Assembly (NCBI GenBank): GCA_019166125.1
Contig: JAHTBO010000002.1
Location: forward strand, 312,997 to 376,996
Origin: Alcaligenaceae bacterium CGII-47
GTDB taxonomy: Bacteria; Pseudomonadota; Gammaproteobacteria; Burkholderiales; Burkholderiaceae_B
Reading direction: 5' to 3'
Length of the DNA: 64,000 bases
Shown: positions 27,569 to 37,077 of the stretch, piece after piece
How positions within the stretch are numbered: position 1 is the first letter of the stretch
How the letters are laid out: every line of letters begins with the position of its first letter
Made by a program: the position numbers and the translations under genes
Notes under the pieces: generated by a model
What the model saw: only the letters and a program-made list of their open reading frames with translations
Database searches by the model: none
What the model was told of the DNA's origin: nothing

Positions 27569-30500
27569 GTGGAAATCAAACTGGCAAAGAAATCGGGGGT
27601 TCCCAAGGCTGAAGTACTGGCTCACCAGACCATTCAAAAAGAGTTCAGCAGTTCACCTTTCAGCAAGCAGTGGCGCGGTTACGCTGCATTCGCACTGGCC
27701 AGGAGCGGCCGAGGAAGCGGTGATGACGACTTGGATCTGGTGCTCGTCACGCACACAGGCATCACGTTGGTCGAGCTGAAGAACTGGCATGGAAAGTTGC
27801 TGGAGTCTGACGGTCAGAAGTGGTATCTAGATGGTGAAGACCGTGGCTCGTCACCAGTCCACGTTGTACGCAGGAAGGTACCAAAGCTGGTGAGCGCCAT
27901 GACACAGAAGCTGGGCAAAGATCTCACGCCTTTTATCAGTTCCTATGTCGTGATGCATGGCCGGATCGGAGAACTGCGGCTTCCAGAGAACGAGAAGAGC
28001 TCGGTGATCGACATGACTGAGTTCCTCTCGTTCCGGTTCGCGGCGAGCTATCGGCAGTACATGGGTGGGCGCCATTACTTCAACCCGCTAGACCATCTGG
28101 CTAAGTACGACGCTTTCTTTCTTGGAACTACGTTTCGCCCCAAGGTCTACTACATCGAGGGCTTTCGGCCCGATGCGAACCCAATTTTTGAGCATCCTGG
28201 CAAGCTCTACACTGAGTATCGCGCCGCGGCCAAAGATGACCCGACGGCACTGGCCTTGCTGCGTCAGTGGGATTTCGACAAGCTCGGTCTCAAGCTTATC
28301 GGTGAGACCGACCGGGCTTTCATCGGACTGCGTGAGCAAAAGGTATTCCAATACGTGGAAGACCGAAACGCGGAGCTGTCCCTCGGCCTACTTCGCCCGA
28401 TTGCTTGGAAGGGCCCAAAAGACGTCACGATAGATTATGCCGAGCTGTTTTCCCTGCCGGGTCGCGTAACGCGAATGGCAGAGTTCACGCACAGCACGCT
28501 GCCAAAACTCGATCGAAATGAACGGCTACTTCTGGCCAAGGCCGTGATCTCTCGTTTTGCCGACCTACATGACATTCGGGTAGCGCACCGCGACATCGGA
28601 GAGCACAGCCTGTGGTTGGACCGCCCTTCCCGGGTGATCATGTCGGGTTTTCCGGCGGCCTACTACCCCGATCCCGAGCTCAAGACCGTGGGCACGTTGC
28701 GCGAACGCGTTCAGGTCGAACAAGCGCGCTTGCCCGAGGATGTAAAAGCAAACACGCAGGCGACACCGTACCGGCGTGACGTATTCATGCTTGGGGCCAT
28801 CGTGCACGTGATCCTGCTGGGTGCGCAGGCAACCAAGTTCGATGGCATTTACCAATGGCGGGTTCCTGCTGACGATCCCTTTGGCGGCATGCTCAACGAT
28901 TTTTTTGCTCAGGCCTTGAATGCTGACCCGACGAAGCGATTCGAGGACGCGCGGAAGATGCTGGGGGCCTTCAACGCCGTGACTGACGCGACTGACGCAA
29001 AAAGTCACGGCCTGATCGATCTGGCCGCCTTCGACGCGTTCAGGGCATCGACCAAGGAGCGCGACTACGACGAGACTGAACACTTGTCGGAGGACGAAGA
29101 CCACTCGTTCTTTATCAGCGGAACGGGTGCCGAGGCTAATCTGGTGAAAGTCTGGTATGGAGTAGAGCCCGATCTGCGTCGGCCCGATCAATCACTGCGG
29201 CTGTTGTCCTTCCTCGAGCGGGCCAGGACACTCAAGGGTTGCGAGTTGCGCGGATTGCCACGCATCGTTGATTTCGGCCTCAGCCGCCGCAGCCTGATTA
29301 TCGTAATGCCTTGGGTGCCGGGGGTGACACTGCCGGACTGGTTGCAATCGAACCCCGCAACTGCGCGGCGGCTTGCCCTCGCCACGTCTCTGGTCGCGAC
29401 GCTGCAGCGCCTGCACGCCATCGAGCTGGCTCATGGTGATGTGCATCCGGGAAACGTGGTCGTGAGCGCCTCCGGCGAGCCTTTGCTCATCGATCTGCTG
29501 GACTTTCGCCGCGACGCAGCGGACGTATACACAACAGCCTATCTGCCCGAAAACTACAAGTCCCTGACACCGTTCGAGCGTGATCGTTACAGCATCGCCG
29601 CCGTGCTGGTCGACGTGCTGCAAACACGGCGCGACGCGCCCATGCAGGGGATGCTGCCATATCCGCGCGTGTATGAGGAACTGGCCCACCTGCTTTCCTC
29701 CGAAACGCTATCGACCCTGCTGCCGCTGGAGCGTGCGTTGCTCGCTGCGGCAAAGCCCGAAGAAGATCTGCAGCAGAGCTTCACAGTCACGGTCAAAAAC
29801 TTGGCCTATGATGGGATTCCCGCCGGAGAGTTGCGCAGCGACAACGGGGTGTTCCATATCGATGTCAGGCTGGACCGGCAGTCAGCGCAGGCATTGCGCA
29901 TCTGGGTGACCGGGATTGGTCGTCAGGTTTCCTTCGTCTGGAACGTGGATCAGGAACACGCAGAAAACGTGCGCGCATCGAGCATTCCGCAGAGTCAGTT
30001 GCTACGTTCGCAGATGATGCGTGATGCGGGCATTCGGATGCAGTTGGTGTTGCACGATGGTCCTGCGTCTGACGTTGATGCTCTCGCTCGCTACCTAATT
30101 GGCCATAAGGTGATCGCACGCAAGATCGCGGGTTTCACCTCCGGGGCAGACGGCAAGCGAAGTGCTGCGATGCCAGAACAGTCTAACGCTGGAGAGGAGG
30201 GCTTGATTCAAGGCGAGGTCGGCCTTGATCCGACCCAAGACATGCCTGCGCGCGAACTGTGGAGGGCGCTTATCGATGTGGAGGAGGAAGCATTTACCAC
30301 CGTGACCATAGCGGGGAACCATCGCAAGAACCCATCTCGGCCTTCTCAGGCACTGATTCCCTTCCACATCGACGGCAGCGACTTCGAGTTTGGCGTCCTG
30401 GACAAGGTGGTCGTCGAGAGCCTGTTGCACGATGGGACGTGGCGTGCTTGCGGCGCACTCGACTTGAGAGAGACGAGCTTCGGCAACTTTCCCGAACTGG

Positions 30501-32482
30501 CTGTCGACCACCTTTACATGAAAGCCAACCTGCGCATTGGCAGTAAGCTGAGGCTGGTCAGCACGGCGGAAAAGGGCTCCTACAGCCGTCGGCGCGCGGC
30601 GGTCGAGCGCATCCTTGACGACAAGGCGGTGGTACCCGGTCTGATTGACTACTTCGATGGCGCCCCGACTGTGTCCTCAACACCCGCGACCTACCCAGTT
30701 CCTGCTGAAGCTGAACTCGATCGGTACTCGGAAGGGGACAAGAAACTCAACCCGAGCCAGAAGGAAGCGTTTCACCGTGTTTTGGGTCATGGCCCTATCA
30801 GCCTTCTGCAGGGACCGCCAGGTACCGGGAAGACCTGGTTCATCGCCGCGTTGCTGCACTATCTGATGGCGCATGAGCACGTGCGCAGGGTGTTGCTGGT
30901 GAGTCAAGCTCATGAGGCGGTGAATAACGCCCTGGATAAGGCCCAGGAACTTTGCAGTAGCAAGGGCCTAGTTTTCGACGCCGTGCGCATCGGACCGGAC
31001 TCGATGGTCTCGGAGGACATTCGGCATCTGCATTCCACGTCGATCGAGCAGGCTTACCGGGATCGTTTCAAGGCCGAGCTCGCCGAGCGCATCATACGTT
31101 TGGCCGCCTCGCTTGGACTGGCGACAGCGTTTGCGCAGGACATGCTAGCACTGCACCAGCAGCTTGGCACACTGCATCAGCGCTTGCGCCATTTGCAGCA
31201 GCGCAGTGGTCAAGAGAACAAGGAGACACTGGCCTCGCTGGATGCGCGCGCACGTGCTGTTTCGGAGACCTTCTTCGATATCGCCGCCGACGTGTATGGC
31301 ATCTCCGAAGCTGCAGATCCGACACAAATGCTGGAGCAGCTTGAATCGAGCATTGTTGAACGCCATGAGGTGCGCTCGGCGGATGCGGTGGAGCGACTGA
31401 GAAGCCTGATTCGTCTGTCTGAAGACTGGGTCGCCGCGTTGGGATCGCCTGATGCGAACTTCGCCGAGTTTTTAGCCAAATCGCGCACTGTGGTCGCCGG
31501 GACCTTGGTGGGCATCGGGTCGCGCGGCGCTGGCATCACGCAGAACTTGTTCGACTGGGTCATCATTGACGAGGCTGGACGTGCTTCCTCGAGCGAGCTG
31601 GCCGTCGCGATGCAGGCCGGCCACCGCATCTTGTTAGTAGGCGACCACAAGCAGTTGCCGCCCATGTTCTCCCAGCAGGTGCGCGATGCAGTCGTACAGC
31701 AGTTCGGCTGCGGCGAAGACGGCGCGATCTTTCAAAGCGACTTCGAACGTGTATTCAACTCCGAATATGGGCGCCAAGTCGGCGTGACACTGCTCAGCCA
31801 GTACCGCATGGCGCCCAACATCGGCGATCTGGTCTCCAGCTGCTTCTACGACGAGCGCCTAGAAACGGGCCGCGGTGCGCCGCCCCCATACTATGGGCAC
31901 TTGCCAGGTGAGCTGAGCCAGCAGGTGACCTGGGTGGACATGTCGACACTTGGAAGCCGCAGCCATCATCAGCAATCTGAAGACGGATCGGACACATGGA
32001 ACAAGACAGAGGCCAAAGTGGTCATGCAGATCTTGCGTCAGATCGTCGAATCCGACGAATTCATGAGTGAGTTGCTGCCGACCTTGAAGCCGCAGGAGCC
32101 CGCGATTGGAATCATCTGTATGTACGACAAGCAGCGCGAGGTCATCGACCAGATGAAATCTGAAGCGTCCTGGCTCGGCGATCACCGGCATCTGGTGAAG
32201 ATCGATACAGTGGACAGCTACCAAGGCAAGGAAAACCGGATAGTCATCCTGTCCACGGTGCGCAATCATCCGAGCGGCCGGGTTGGATTCATGTGGCGCC
32301 CCAATCGAATTAATGTGGGCATCTCGCGTGCGATGGAGCGGTTAATCGTTGTTGGGGCGTGCAAGATGTGGCGGGAAAAAAATTCCGATCAGCCGCTTGG
32401 CCGAGTGCTGAGCAAGATTGAATCGATGGCCGTCGCAGGCCGAGCTGCCGTGATTGCGGCCAACCAGTTCATGGAGGCCTAG
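27569..32482 (+). CDS. NERD nuclease-like / double kinase / UPF1-like helicase fusion
   Basis: 1637 residues from a GTG with AAGGA 8 bases upstream. Domains in order: NERD (about 12-200) with the nuclease-like residues D56 and E69-L-K71 (DLDLVLV...VELKNW); a first protein-kinase-like fold with HRD at 340-342 (VAHRDIGEHSLWLD) but no DFG; a second kinase fold with HGDVHPGN (H622, D624, N629) and LLIDLLDF in the DFG position, looking intact; and an SF1 helicase with Walker A GPPGTGKT (K1088), Walker B VIIDEAGRA (D1334), motif III GDHKQLPPM, motif V DTVDSYQGKE and motif VI NVGISRAMERL, as in UPF1/DNA2-like enzymes. The stop codon abuts the start of the next gene. NERD-helicase and kinase fusions occur in defence islands. 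Role in phage defence is inference. Confidence 0.85.
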   Translation: MEIKLAKKSGVPKAEVLAHQTIQKEFSSSPFSKQWRGYAAFALARSGRGSGDDDLDLVLVTHTGITLVELKNWHGKLLESDGQKWYLDGEDRGSSPVHVVRRKVPKLVSAMTQKLGKDLTPFISSYVVMHGRIGELRLPENEKSSVIDMTEFLSFRFAASYRQYMGGRHYFNPLDHLAKYDAFFLGTTFRPKVYYIEGFRPDANPIFEHPGKLYTEYRAAAKDDPTALALLRQWDFDKLGLKLIGETDRAFIGLREQKVFQYVEDRNAELSLGLLRPIAWKGPKDVTIDYAELFSLPGRVTRMAEFTHSTLPKLDRNERLLLAKAVISRFADLHDIRVAHRDIGEHSLWLDRPSRVIMSGFPAAYYPDPELKTVGTLRERVQVEQARLPEDVKANTQATPYRRDVFMLGAIVHVILLGAQATKFDGIYQWRVPADDPFGGMLNDFFAQALNADPTKRFEDARKMLGAFNAVTDATDAKSHGLIDLAAFDAFRASTKERDYDETEHLSEDEDHSFFISGTGAEANLVKVWYGVEPDLRRPDQSLRLLSFLERARTLKGCELRGLPRIVDFGLSRRSLIIVMPWVPGVTLPDWLQSNPATARRLALATSLVATLQRLHAIELAHGDVHPGNVVVSASGEPLLIDLLDFRRDAADVYTTAYLPENYKSLTPFERDRYSIAAVLVDVLQTRRDAPMQGMLPYPRVYEELAHLLSSETLSTLLPLERALLAAAKPEEDLQQSFTVTVKNLAYDGIPAGELRSDNGVFHIDVRLDRQSAQALRIWVTGIGRQVSFVWNVDQEHAENVRASSIPQSQLLRSQMMRDAGIRMQLVLHDGPASDVDALARYLIGHKVIARKIAGFTSGADGKRSAAMPEQSNAGEEGLIQGEVGLDPTQDMPARELWRALIDVEEEAFTTVTIAGNHRKNPSRPSQALIPFHIDGSDFEFGVLDKVVVESLLHDGTWRACGALDLRETSFGNFPELAVDHLYMKANLRIGSKLRLVSTAEKGSYSRRRAAVERILDDKAVVPGLIDYFDGAPTVSSTPATYPVPAEAELDRYSEGDKKLNPSQKEAFHRVLGHGPISLLQGPPGTGKTWFIAALLHYLMAHEHVRRVLLVSQAHEAVNNALDKAQELCSSKGLVFDAVRIGPDSMVSEDIRHLHSTSIEQAYRDRFKAELAERIIRLAASLGLATAFAQDMLALHQQLGTLHQRLRHLQQRSGQENKETLASLDARARAVSETFFDIAADVYGISEAADPTQMLEQLESSIVERHEVRSADAVERLRSLIRLSEDWVAALGSPDANFAEFLAKSRTVVAGTLVGIGSRGAGITQNLFDWVIIDEAGRASSSELAVAMQAGHRILLVGDHKQLPPMFSQQVRDAVVQQFGCGEDGAIFQSDFERVFNSEYGRQVGVTLLSQYRMAPNIGDLVSSCFYDERLETGRGAPPPYYGHLPGELSQQVTWVDMSTLGSRSHHQQSEDGSDTWNKTEAKVVMQILRQIVESDEFMSELLPTLKPQEPAIGIICMYDKQREVIDQMKSEASWLGDHRHLVKIDTVDSYQGKENRIVILSTVRNHPSGRVGFMWRPNRINVGISRAMERLIVVGACKMWREKNSDQPLGRVLSKIESMAVAGRAAVIAANQFMEA

Positions 32483-33979
32483 ATGGCTGGTTCTTTCGAA
32501 TTCAACCGGGTGACTTTTGGCCTGCCGGTCGAGACTTTTCGAGTGGATGCCTACATCGCGCTTGATGAGCGGCTGCCGGTTGTCACAGAGTTCGTGATGC
32601 GCCTGCTCAAGGTTTGTGAGCGGGTCCCGCTAGCCACAATGCGAGACTATTTTGGGTTCAACGATATTGAAGCGCGTGCGGTCATTGAGTCGTTGACCAA
32701 ACAAGGCCTGTTGGAGATGAGCGAGGATGAAGTCTTTCTAAGTTCCTTTGCACTTGAAAAATTCGAGGAAGCCGGTGGAGATCATCCTCGTTTCAGCAAG
32801 GTTGAACTCAAGAGCGATACCGTGACATTTGATCTGGTCTCGTTCACGCCCCTGCGATTCACTCCGGCCGATATGGCGTCCGATAACATCATCAAGCTGG
32901 ATGCGGCCGAAGACGCGCTGGGCAATAGCGTTGAGCGCGCGAGGCTGGCCTACCGTCGACACTATCCTGAGATCGCATCCATGCGCGCGGATCTGCGCGA
33001 ACGATCCTACGGAGTCTATTCAGTCGAAAGTGTGGAGAGCAGGCGTCGGAACTATGTTCCCGTACCAGTTTCCTTCGAACTGGACCAATATGGTCACGTC
33101 GAGCGCCGCATGGACGAGGCATTTGAGCGGATCGCACCACCTGAGTTGCAGCACTTCGTGAGCGAACAGGTCACAGCGGCAATCCCCCGCACGCTGTCAT
33201 TGCCGGCAGCCGGCTTTGAGGCGTTCATTGAGGCCTTCGATCTGAGGCTGTTAAACCAGTACCTCGCGGGAAAGAAGTTTGACCTGCTGCGATATCTTGC
33301 AGAGGTCCAAGTGGGAAGATCAGTGCGTTACGCAGAAGGCGTAGAGCCGATGTTCGGAAATCTGTACCTCCAGGGAAATAGAGAGCGCATTCTTGAGCGG
33401 CTCAATGACCGGCGTCTTGGCAAGCGTCGTCACGGACCGCTGTTGACATCTCTCGCATGGCTGGTGCCCGACTATCCCCTCTGGGGACGGGGCGATGCTT
33501 TTGCGCAATCAGTCAGCGCACTATCCTCTATGCTGCAAACGGGCGTGCACGGTAACGACCTGTACCTGTTTGCAAATGCAGATCTGGATGAAGAGTCCGT
33601 TGTGACCAATAACTTGCGTGTCCCATATCTGCATGAACTCCATTTCGTCCGACCGCAGGCGACAGGGGGGCGCCTGATGGCCGGACGTGTGGAAATCCTG
33701 CTGTATCCCACCGCATTCATGGTTGCCATGTTCCATCTGCCCGTGCCTGGAAACGAGGGGTTGTGGGTTCCCATCGGCTTCATTTCCTCGCTCCATGGTC
33801 ACCTGGACACGGCACACAAAATGTTGTGCCAGGCGGCGAGCGGTGCGCGCTATGGGCGCCGTGCCCGGTTCAACCACAAAGTTCAGTTTGCATCACCGTC
33901 GGGGTTCGATGATGCGTGTACCTTTCTCAACTACTGCCCCTTGGGGAACGGCAGCCTGAGGCTTTCGGACAGATCTTAG
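32483..33979 (+). CDS. Winged-helix protein paired with the NERD-kinase-helicase
   Basis: 498 residues, starting on the base after the helicase stop codon, so translation is coupled. Residues about 30-90 look like a winged helix (VTEFVMRLLKVCERVPLATM, then YFGFNDIEARAVIESLTKQG). The rest, rich in charged residues and with a hydrophobic RVEILLYPTAFMVAMFHLPV strand region near 410-430, is unrecognised. It may be a substrate-recognition or regulatory partner of the helicase. Confidence 0.7.
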   Translation: MAGSFEFNRVTFGLPVETFRVDAYIALDERLPVVTEFVMRLLKVCERVPLATMRDYFGFNDIEARAVIESLTKQGLLEMSEDEVFLSSFALEKFEEAGGDHPRFSKVELKSDTVTFDLVSFTPLRFTPADMASDNIIKLDAAEDALGNSVERARLAYRRHYPEIASMRADLRERSYGVYSVESVESRRRNYVPVPVSFELDQYGHVERRMDEAFERIAPPELQHFVSEQVTAAIPRTLSLPAAGFEAFIEAFDLRLLNQYLAGKKFDLLRYLAEVQVGRSVRYAEGVEPMFGNLYLQGNRERILERLNDRRLGKRRHGPLLTSLAWLVPDYPLWGRGDAFAQSVSALSSMLQTGVHGNDLYLFANADLDEESVVTNNLRVPYLHELHFVRPQATGGRLMAGRVEILLYPTAFMVAMFHLPVPGNEGLWVPIGFISSLHGHLDTAHKMLCQAASGARYGRRARFNHKVQFASPSGFDDACTFLNYCPLGNGSLRLSDRS

Positions 33980-34049
33980 ATGGCCGCCGATGGAAAGAGG
34001 ACGGTGTCGGGAGGCTATGTGAACTTCCGCTTGTGACCGACAACAGCGG

Positions 34050-34090
34050 GACAACACATGCCAGATCAAGCCTGAGCTAATACATCCAAA
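34050..34090 (+). repeat. Imperfect 41-bp direct repeat, copy 2
   Basis: Same orientation as 25151-25191, about 80 percent identical, located 70 bases after the winged-helix gene. It marks the right border of the block. Confidence 0.55.
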
Positions 34091-34177
34091 AGCTGCAAAA
34101 ACCGCCAACTTCGCTCATTGGAAAATACAGCCCCCCATCAACTGACATGCACGTGACGCGTCCTCGGTGATGTCATA

Positions 34178-35977
34178 TTACGTAATAACCCCAACCTTCT
34201 TCAATGCGCTCCTGACGGTCACTTCACAGGGGTGTGCCTCACCATTGGCAGGAACGTGTTTAAACGCAAAGACGGATTGCTCCCATCCAAGAGCATTGCT
34301 TACACGAAGAGCCACCCCCGTCTTACGGCGGATCTGCTCCAAGAGATCGCGAATCAGCACGCCAAGATCATCCTGACGCCTCAATGCAAAAACCAGCGCA
34401 CCCAAGGGCTGCTCGCCAGGCTCGACCTCACCGTCCTTGCATTTTTTTAACACAGGTCGGCGTTGCATCTCGACCAGACACACCGATGTCTCCCCTGCCT
34501 GAATCACGATCACCAGCACGCCACGAGGTATTTTTGCCTTCCGATCATAGTAGACCCACCTCCTCACCTCATTGCTAACCTCAGTATCATCAGGCCCAAA
34601 AGGTTCCAACGAGATCAATTTGAACTCTGGGTCGTGGCTAACGCCATCTTCGAACGTGAACCACCCCACCGATTGGACTATGTCCGGTAGACGCTCCTGC
34701 AACTTGCATAAGGCATTCCACATGTCTCGCAGCACGCCCTGAGACTCCAGCACGACTGGGGAATGGATCGATCCGAATCCTACACCTTTACCACTCCCAA
34801 ATGGCTCGCCAGTTGAAACCACCCGAATTTCTTGATCACTGCGGACATGTTTTACAAGTCCGCGTTCGACGGCCCGTTTCCTATCGATGACCTCTCTCGG
34901 ATCACCGAGTATCTCCATTTCGTCAGCCTCAATGTCGATAGCCGATGCACCATGATCGGGTGCTTCATTCGAGGTCAGATCGATAATCTCGGGTAGCCGA
35001 CGTAGCTGCCGAACTGGATAGTTTGACTCAAGATCACCCGCCCCTTCTTGCCGCCCAAGACCATCAGATATTTCACGATTACGGATGACCGTTTTACCGT
35101 TCGGTTGACTCTCTCCAACGATACGTAGGGCAAGAAACGTCTGATCGGCATCAAGCCAGACACCCTCGGCGCTGAGTTGAGCTGGCCCACTAAACCAAGG
35201 CTTAGCCTCCAGGAAAGCATATGATTCCGCCCCGTCAGGCGCCTTAAACGCCACCTCAGTTTGAGCATATATATCCTTTGCTACGCTACGTGTGTAGTCG
35301 CAGTACTGGACATGAGCAAGGAACACCGCATCATCTTTATGCATCCGCTTACCAAGGTTCACGGGCCACGTTCCAGGCTCGGCGGACTCTTCAATCGGCC
35401 TCAGCAAACGGCCCCTAGCCTCATACCATGGATATGTGGCCAACACACGCCGGGACTCCGCCGAGCGGCCGTAGCAGCGAGAAAAATACTCTATAGAAGG
35501 CACCAGCAGACGCTTACCGTCCGGATGATGAAAGTCAAGTAGGGCATTGCGGTCTTTAGAGTGCTGGAGGGGATAGCCTTCTAAGGAGAACAGGCTCGAC
35601 CCTTCTCGTGTAATTATTTTTGCCAGTGAAGTAAAGCTCCACCCATCTTCAGAAAAATCCAGCATCTTGAATTCTGCCTTAGGGTAAGTGACATACTCGT
35701 TGCAAACACCCTTTTTCCACACCGAACCAATCCGCAATAAGCCAAGCTGAGTCAGTGCTATCTTCTGACGGATCCAACCAGCGGGCTCATTTCCACCGGC
35801 AATAAGGCGACGGAAGAATACCTCAACCAGCGGCACGGATTCATCAGCTCGGTTTTTCACCATCGGGCCATACCACCAGACGACCAGACGTCCCTTATCG
35901 TTCTTTAAGAATGCATTTTCAATGCGAACTACCTTCGCACGTCGTAATGAAAGCTCCACAACACCACACCTCGTCAT
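34178..35977 (-). CDS. Probable TnsE-like transposition protein at the far transposon end
   Basis: 599 residues (Tn7 TnsE has 538). It starts only 62 bases from the transposon terminus and reads inward. I see two stretches that fit TnsE by pattern: a central LLVPSIEYFSRCYGRSAES aligned with the IPQLELARS region of Tn7 TnsE, and a C-terminal domain of the form helix, EDG...FKLISL, RRWVYYDR...PRGVLVIV, CLVEMQRRP, later IRRKTGVALRVSN and FKHVPANGE. The family call rests on these by-eye resemblances. TnsE directs Tn7 to replicating DNA and conjugal plasmids through the sliding clamp. Its placement away from tnsABC is unusual. Confidence 0.5.
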   Translation of the reverse strand: MTRCGVVELSLRRAKVVRIENAFLKNDKGRLVVWWYGPMVKNRADESVPLVEVFFRRLIAGGNEPAGWIRQKIALTQLGLLRIGSVWKKGVCNEYVTYPKAEFKMLDFSEDGWSFTSLAKIITREGSSLFSLEGYPLQHSKDRNALLDFHHPDGKRLLVPSIEYFSRCYGRSAESRRVLATYPWYEARGRLLRPIEESAEPGTWPVNLGKRMHKDDAVFLAHVQYCDYTRSVAKDIYAQTEVAFKAPDGAESYAFLEAKPWFSGPAQLSAEGVWLDADQTFLALRIVGESQPNGKTVIRNREISDGLGRQEGAGDLESNYPVRQLRRLPEIIDLTSNEAPDHGASAIDIEADEMEILGDPREVIDRKRAVERGLVKHVRSDQEIRVVSTGEPFGSGKGVGFGSIHSPVVLESQGVLRDMWNALCKLQERLPDIVQSVGWFTFEDGVSHDPEFKLISLEPFGPDDTEVSNEVRRWVYYDRKAKIPRGVLVIVIQAGETSVCLVEMQRRPVLKKCKDGEVEPGEQPLGALVFALRRQDDLGVLIRDLLEQIRRKTGVALRVSNALGWEQSVFAFKHVPANGEAHPCEVTVRSALKKVGVIT

Positions 35978-35993
35978 CCGGATCGTATGATAT

Positions 35994-36039
35994 TGTCGCA
36001 GCTATTTCAGAATTGTCGCAACAATTACGGAAAGTCACA
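35994..36039. repeat. Transposon end next to the TnsE-like gene
   Basis: Reading inward from 36039 the end begins TGTGACTTTCC and has two TGCGACA cores (36020-36014 and 36000-35994 on the minus strand) exactly 20 bases apart, closer than at the tnsA end. This asymmetry between ends is typical of Tn7 elements. Confidence 0.65.
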
Positions 36040-36044
36040 CCCCG
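36040..36044. repeat. Target-site duplication, copy next to the TnsE-like gene
   Basis: CCCCG, identical to 3102-3106, directly after the terminal ACA. Confidence 0.9.
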
Positions 36045-36913
36045 CCACCCACCAGCGCTGCCATAGACGCCGAATGATGGGGGGCACGAAATGGCGGATG
36101 GCTGTCCACCTGACAATCAGCACCCCGCAGCCCCGAGATGGCCGCAACCTCGAGCGCCTGCATGTTATCGAGCGGCGGCAAAATACCTGGAAGGCGGTGC
36201 GCCAGCATACTCTTACCCACACCGGGCGGGCCAGACATCAGCATGCTATGGCGTCCTGCTGCTGCAATTTCTAGCACACGCCGTGCCGCAGCCTGCCCTT
36301 GGACCTCGGACAAACACGGTACGACCGTCGAACGATATCGAAACCCACCTTCGGTCACAGCGCAGAGCGTCTGTTGACCACGTAAATGCTCAACAATCTG
36401 AGAGAGTGTCTCGGCCCCCAGCACACACAAGCCAGGCACACATGCCGCCAGCGCTGCAGTCGCGTGCGGCACAATGAGCCGCACCGGCCTATCACGGCGC
36501 GACGCACCGAGCGCGATCGCCAGAACAGCATCAAGGGCCCCGAGCATACCAGTGAGCGATAGCTCACCGGCCAGGACATAATCACGCATGTCCGGCACCA
36601 CCGCACCCATCGCTTCGTCACTCGCAATCTGCCCTGAGGCCAAGAGCACCCCTACCGCGATTGGCAGATCAAAGCGCCCAGACTCCTTGGGCAAGTCGGC
36701 TGGTGCCAGATTGACGATGATCCGCCCAGCCGGAAATTCATAGCCACTATTGATCAGCGCTGAGCGCACGCGCTCACGGCTCTCGCGCACGCCTGCATCA
36801 GGCAGGCCCACCACATGGAATGCGGGCAAACCACTGCCCACATGTACCTCAACAAATACCGGTAGCGCCTCGAGGCCGCGCACGGCACAGCTCATCACAA
36901 TTGCCAGGGACAT
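36040..36913 (-). pseudogene. comM: comM (yifB), 5' fragment, separated by the transposon
   Basis: Starts at the ATG at 36913 (MSLAIVMSCAVRGLEALPVF) with GGAG 7 bases upstream. It encodes the Lon-protease-like N-terminal domain and the AAA start with Walker A SGPPGVGKSMLAHRLPG, ending PHHSASMAALVGGG. After that the transposon end supplies Val and a TGA at 36035-36037, giving a truncated protein of about 292 residues with Walker A but no Walker B. Confidence 0.95.
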
Positions 36914-37077
36914 GTACTCTCCTGTCCGACGTGCCGGATCAGAATTGATCCAGCCTCGCCTTATCTGACAGTGTGCCAACCTTACTGTGCCCCCTTCACA
37001 TCGGAGTGAGCATTCTGTCATAGCCAAGCGCATTTTTTGCCGAGCGGTATGGCCCGAACGATGCGCCTTGGGCTCTA

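Larger units (their letters stand above)
3107..36039. mobile_element. Tn7-like transposon inserted in comM, 32,933 bp
   Basis: The ends are TGT...ACA, the flanks are a perfect 5-bp direct repeat, and the interrupted gene is comM. Subterminal repeats with core TGCGACA or close variants lie at both ends: 3126-3132, 3181-3187 and 3205-3211 near tnsA, and 35994-36000 and 36014-36020 (inverted) at the far end. The module tnsA-tnsB-tnsC-tniQ plus one more gene lies at one end. comM is the known target of the Tn6022/AbaR family of Tn7-like elements in Acinetobacter, and this element appears to share that target choice. Nothing in the transposition genes is visibly broken, so it may still be active. 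Confidence 0.93.

Noticed and set aside
27340-27606. Minus-strand frame of 88 codons overlapping the helicase start
   Set aside because: Protein-like composition in part, but no ribosome-binding site and the first codons overlap the well-supported helicase gene.
3107-36039. CRISPR array or CRISPR-guided (CAST) transposon
   Set aside because: No evenly spaced direct repeats and no cas genes; the presence of TnsA, TniQ and comM insertion points to protein-guided targeting.
3107-36039. Integrative conjugative element
   Set aside because: No tyrosine integrase with catalytic residues, relaxase or type IV secretion genes; the borders are those of a Tn7-type transposon.
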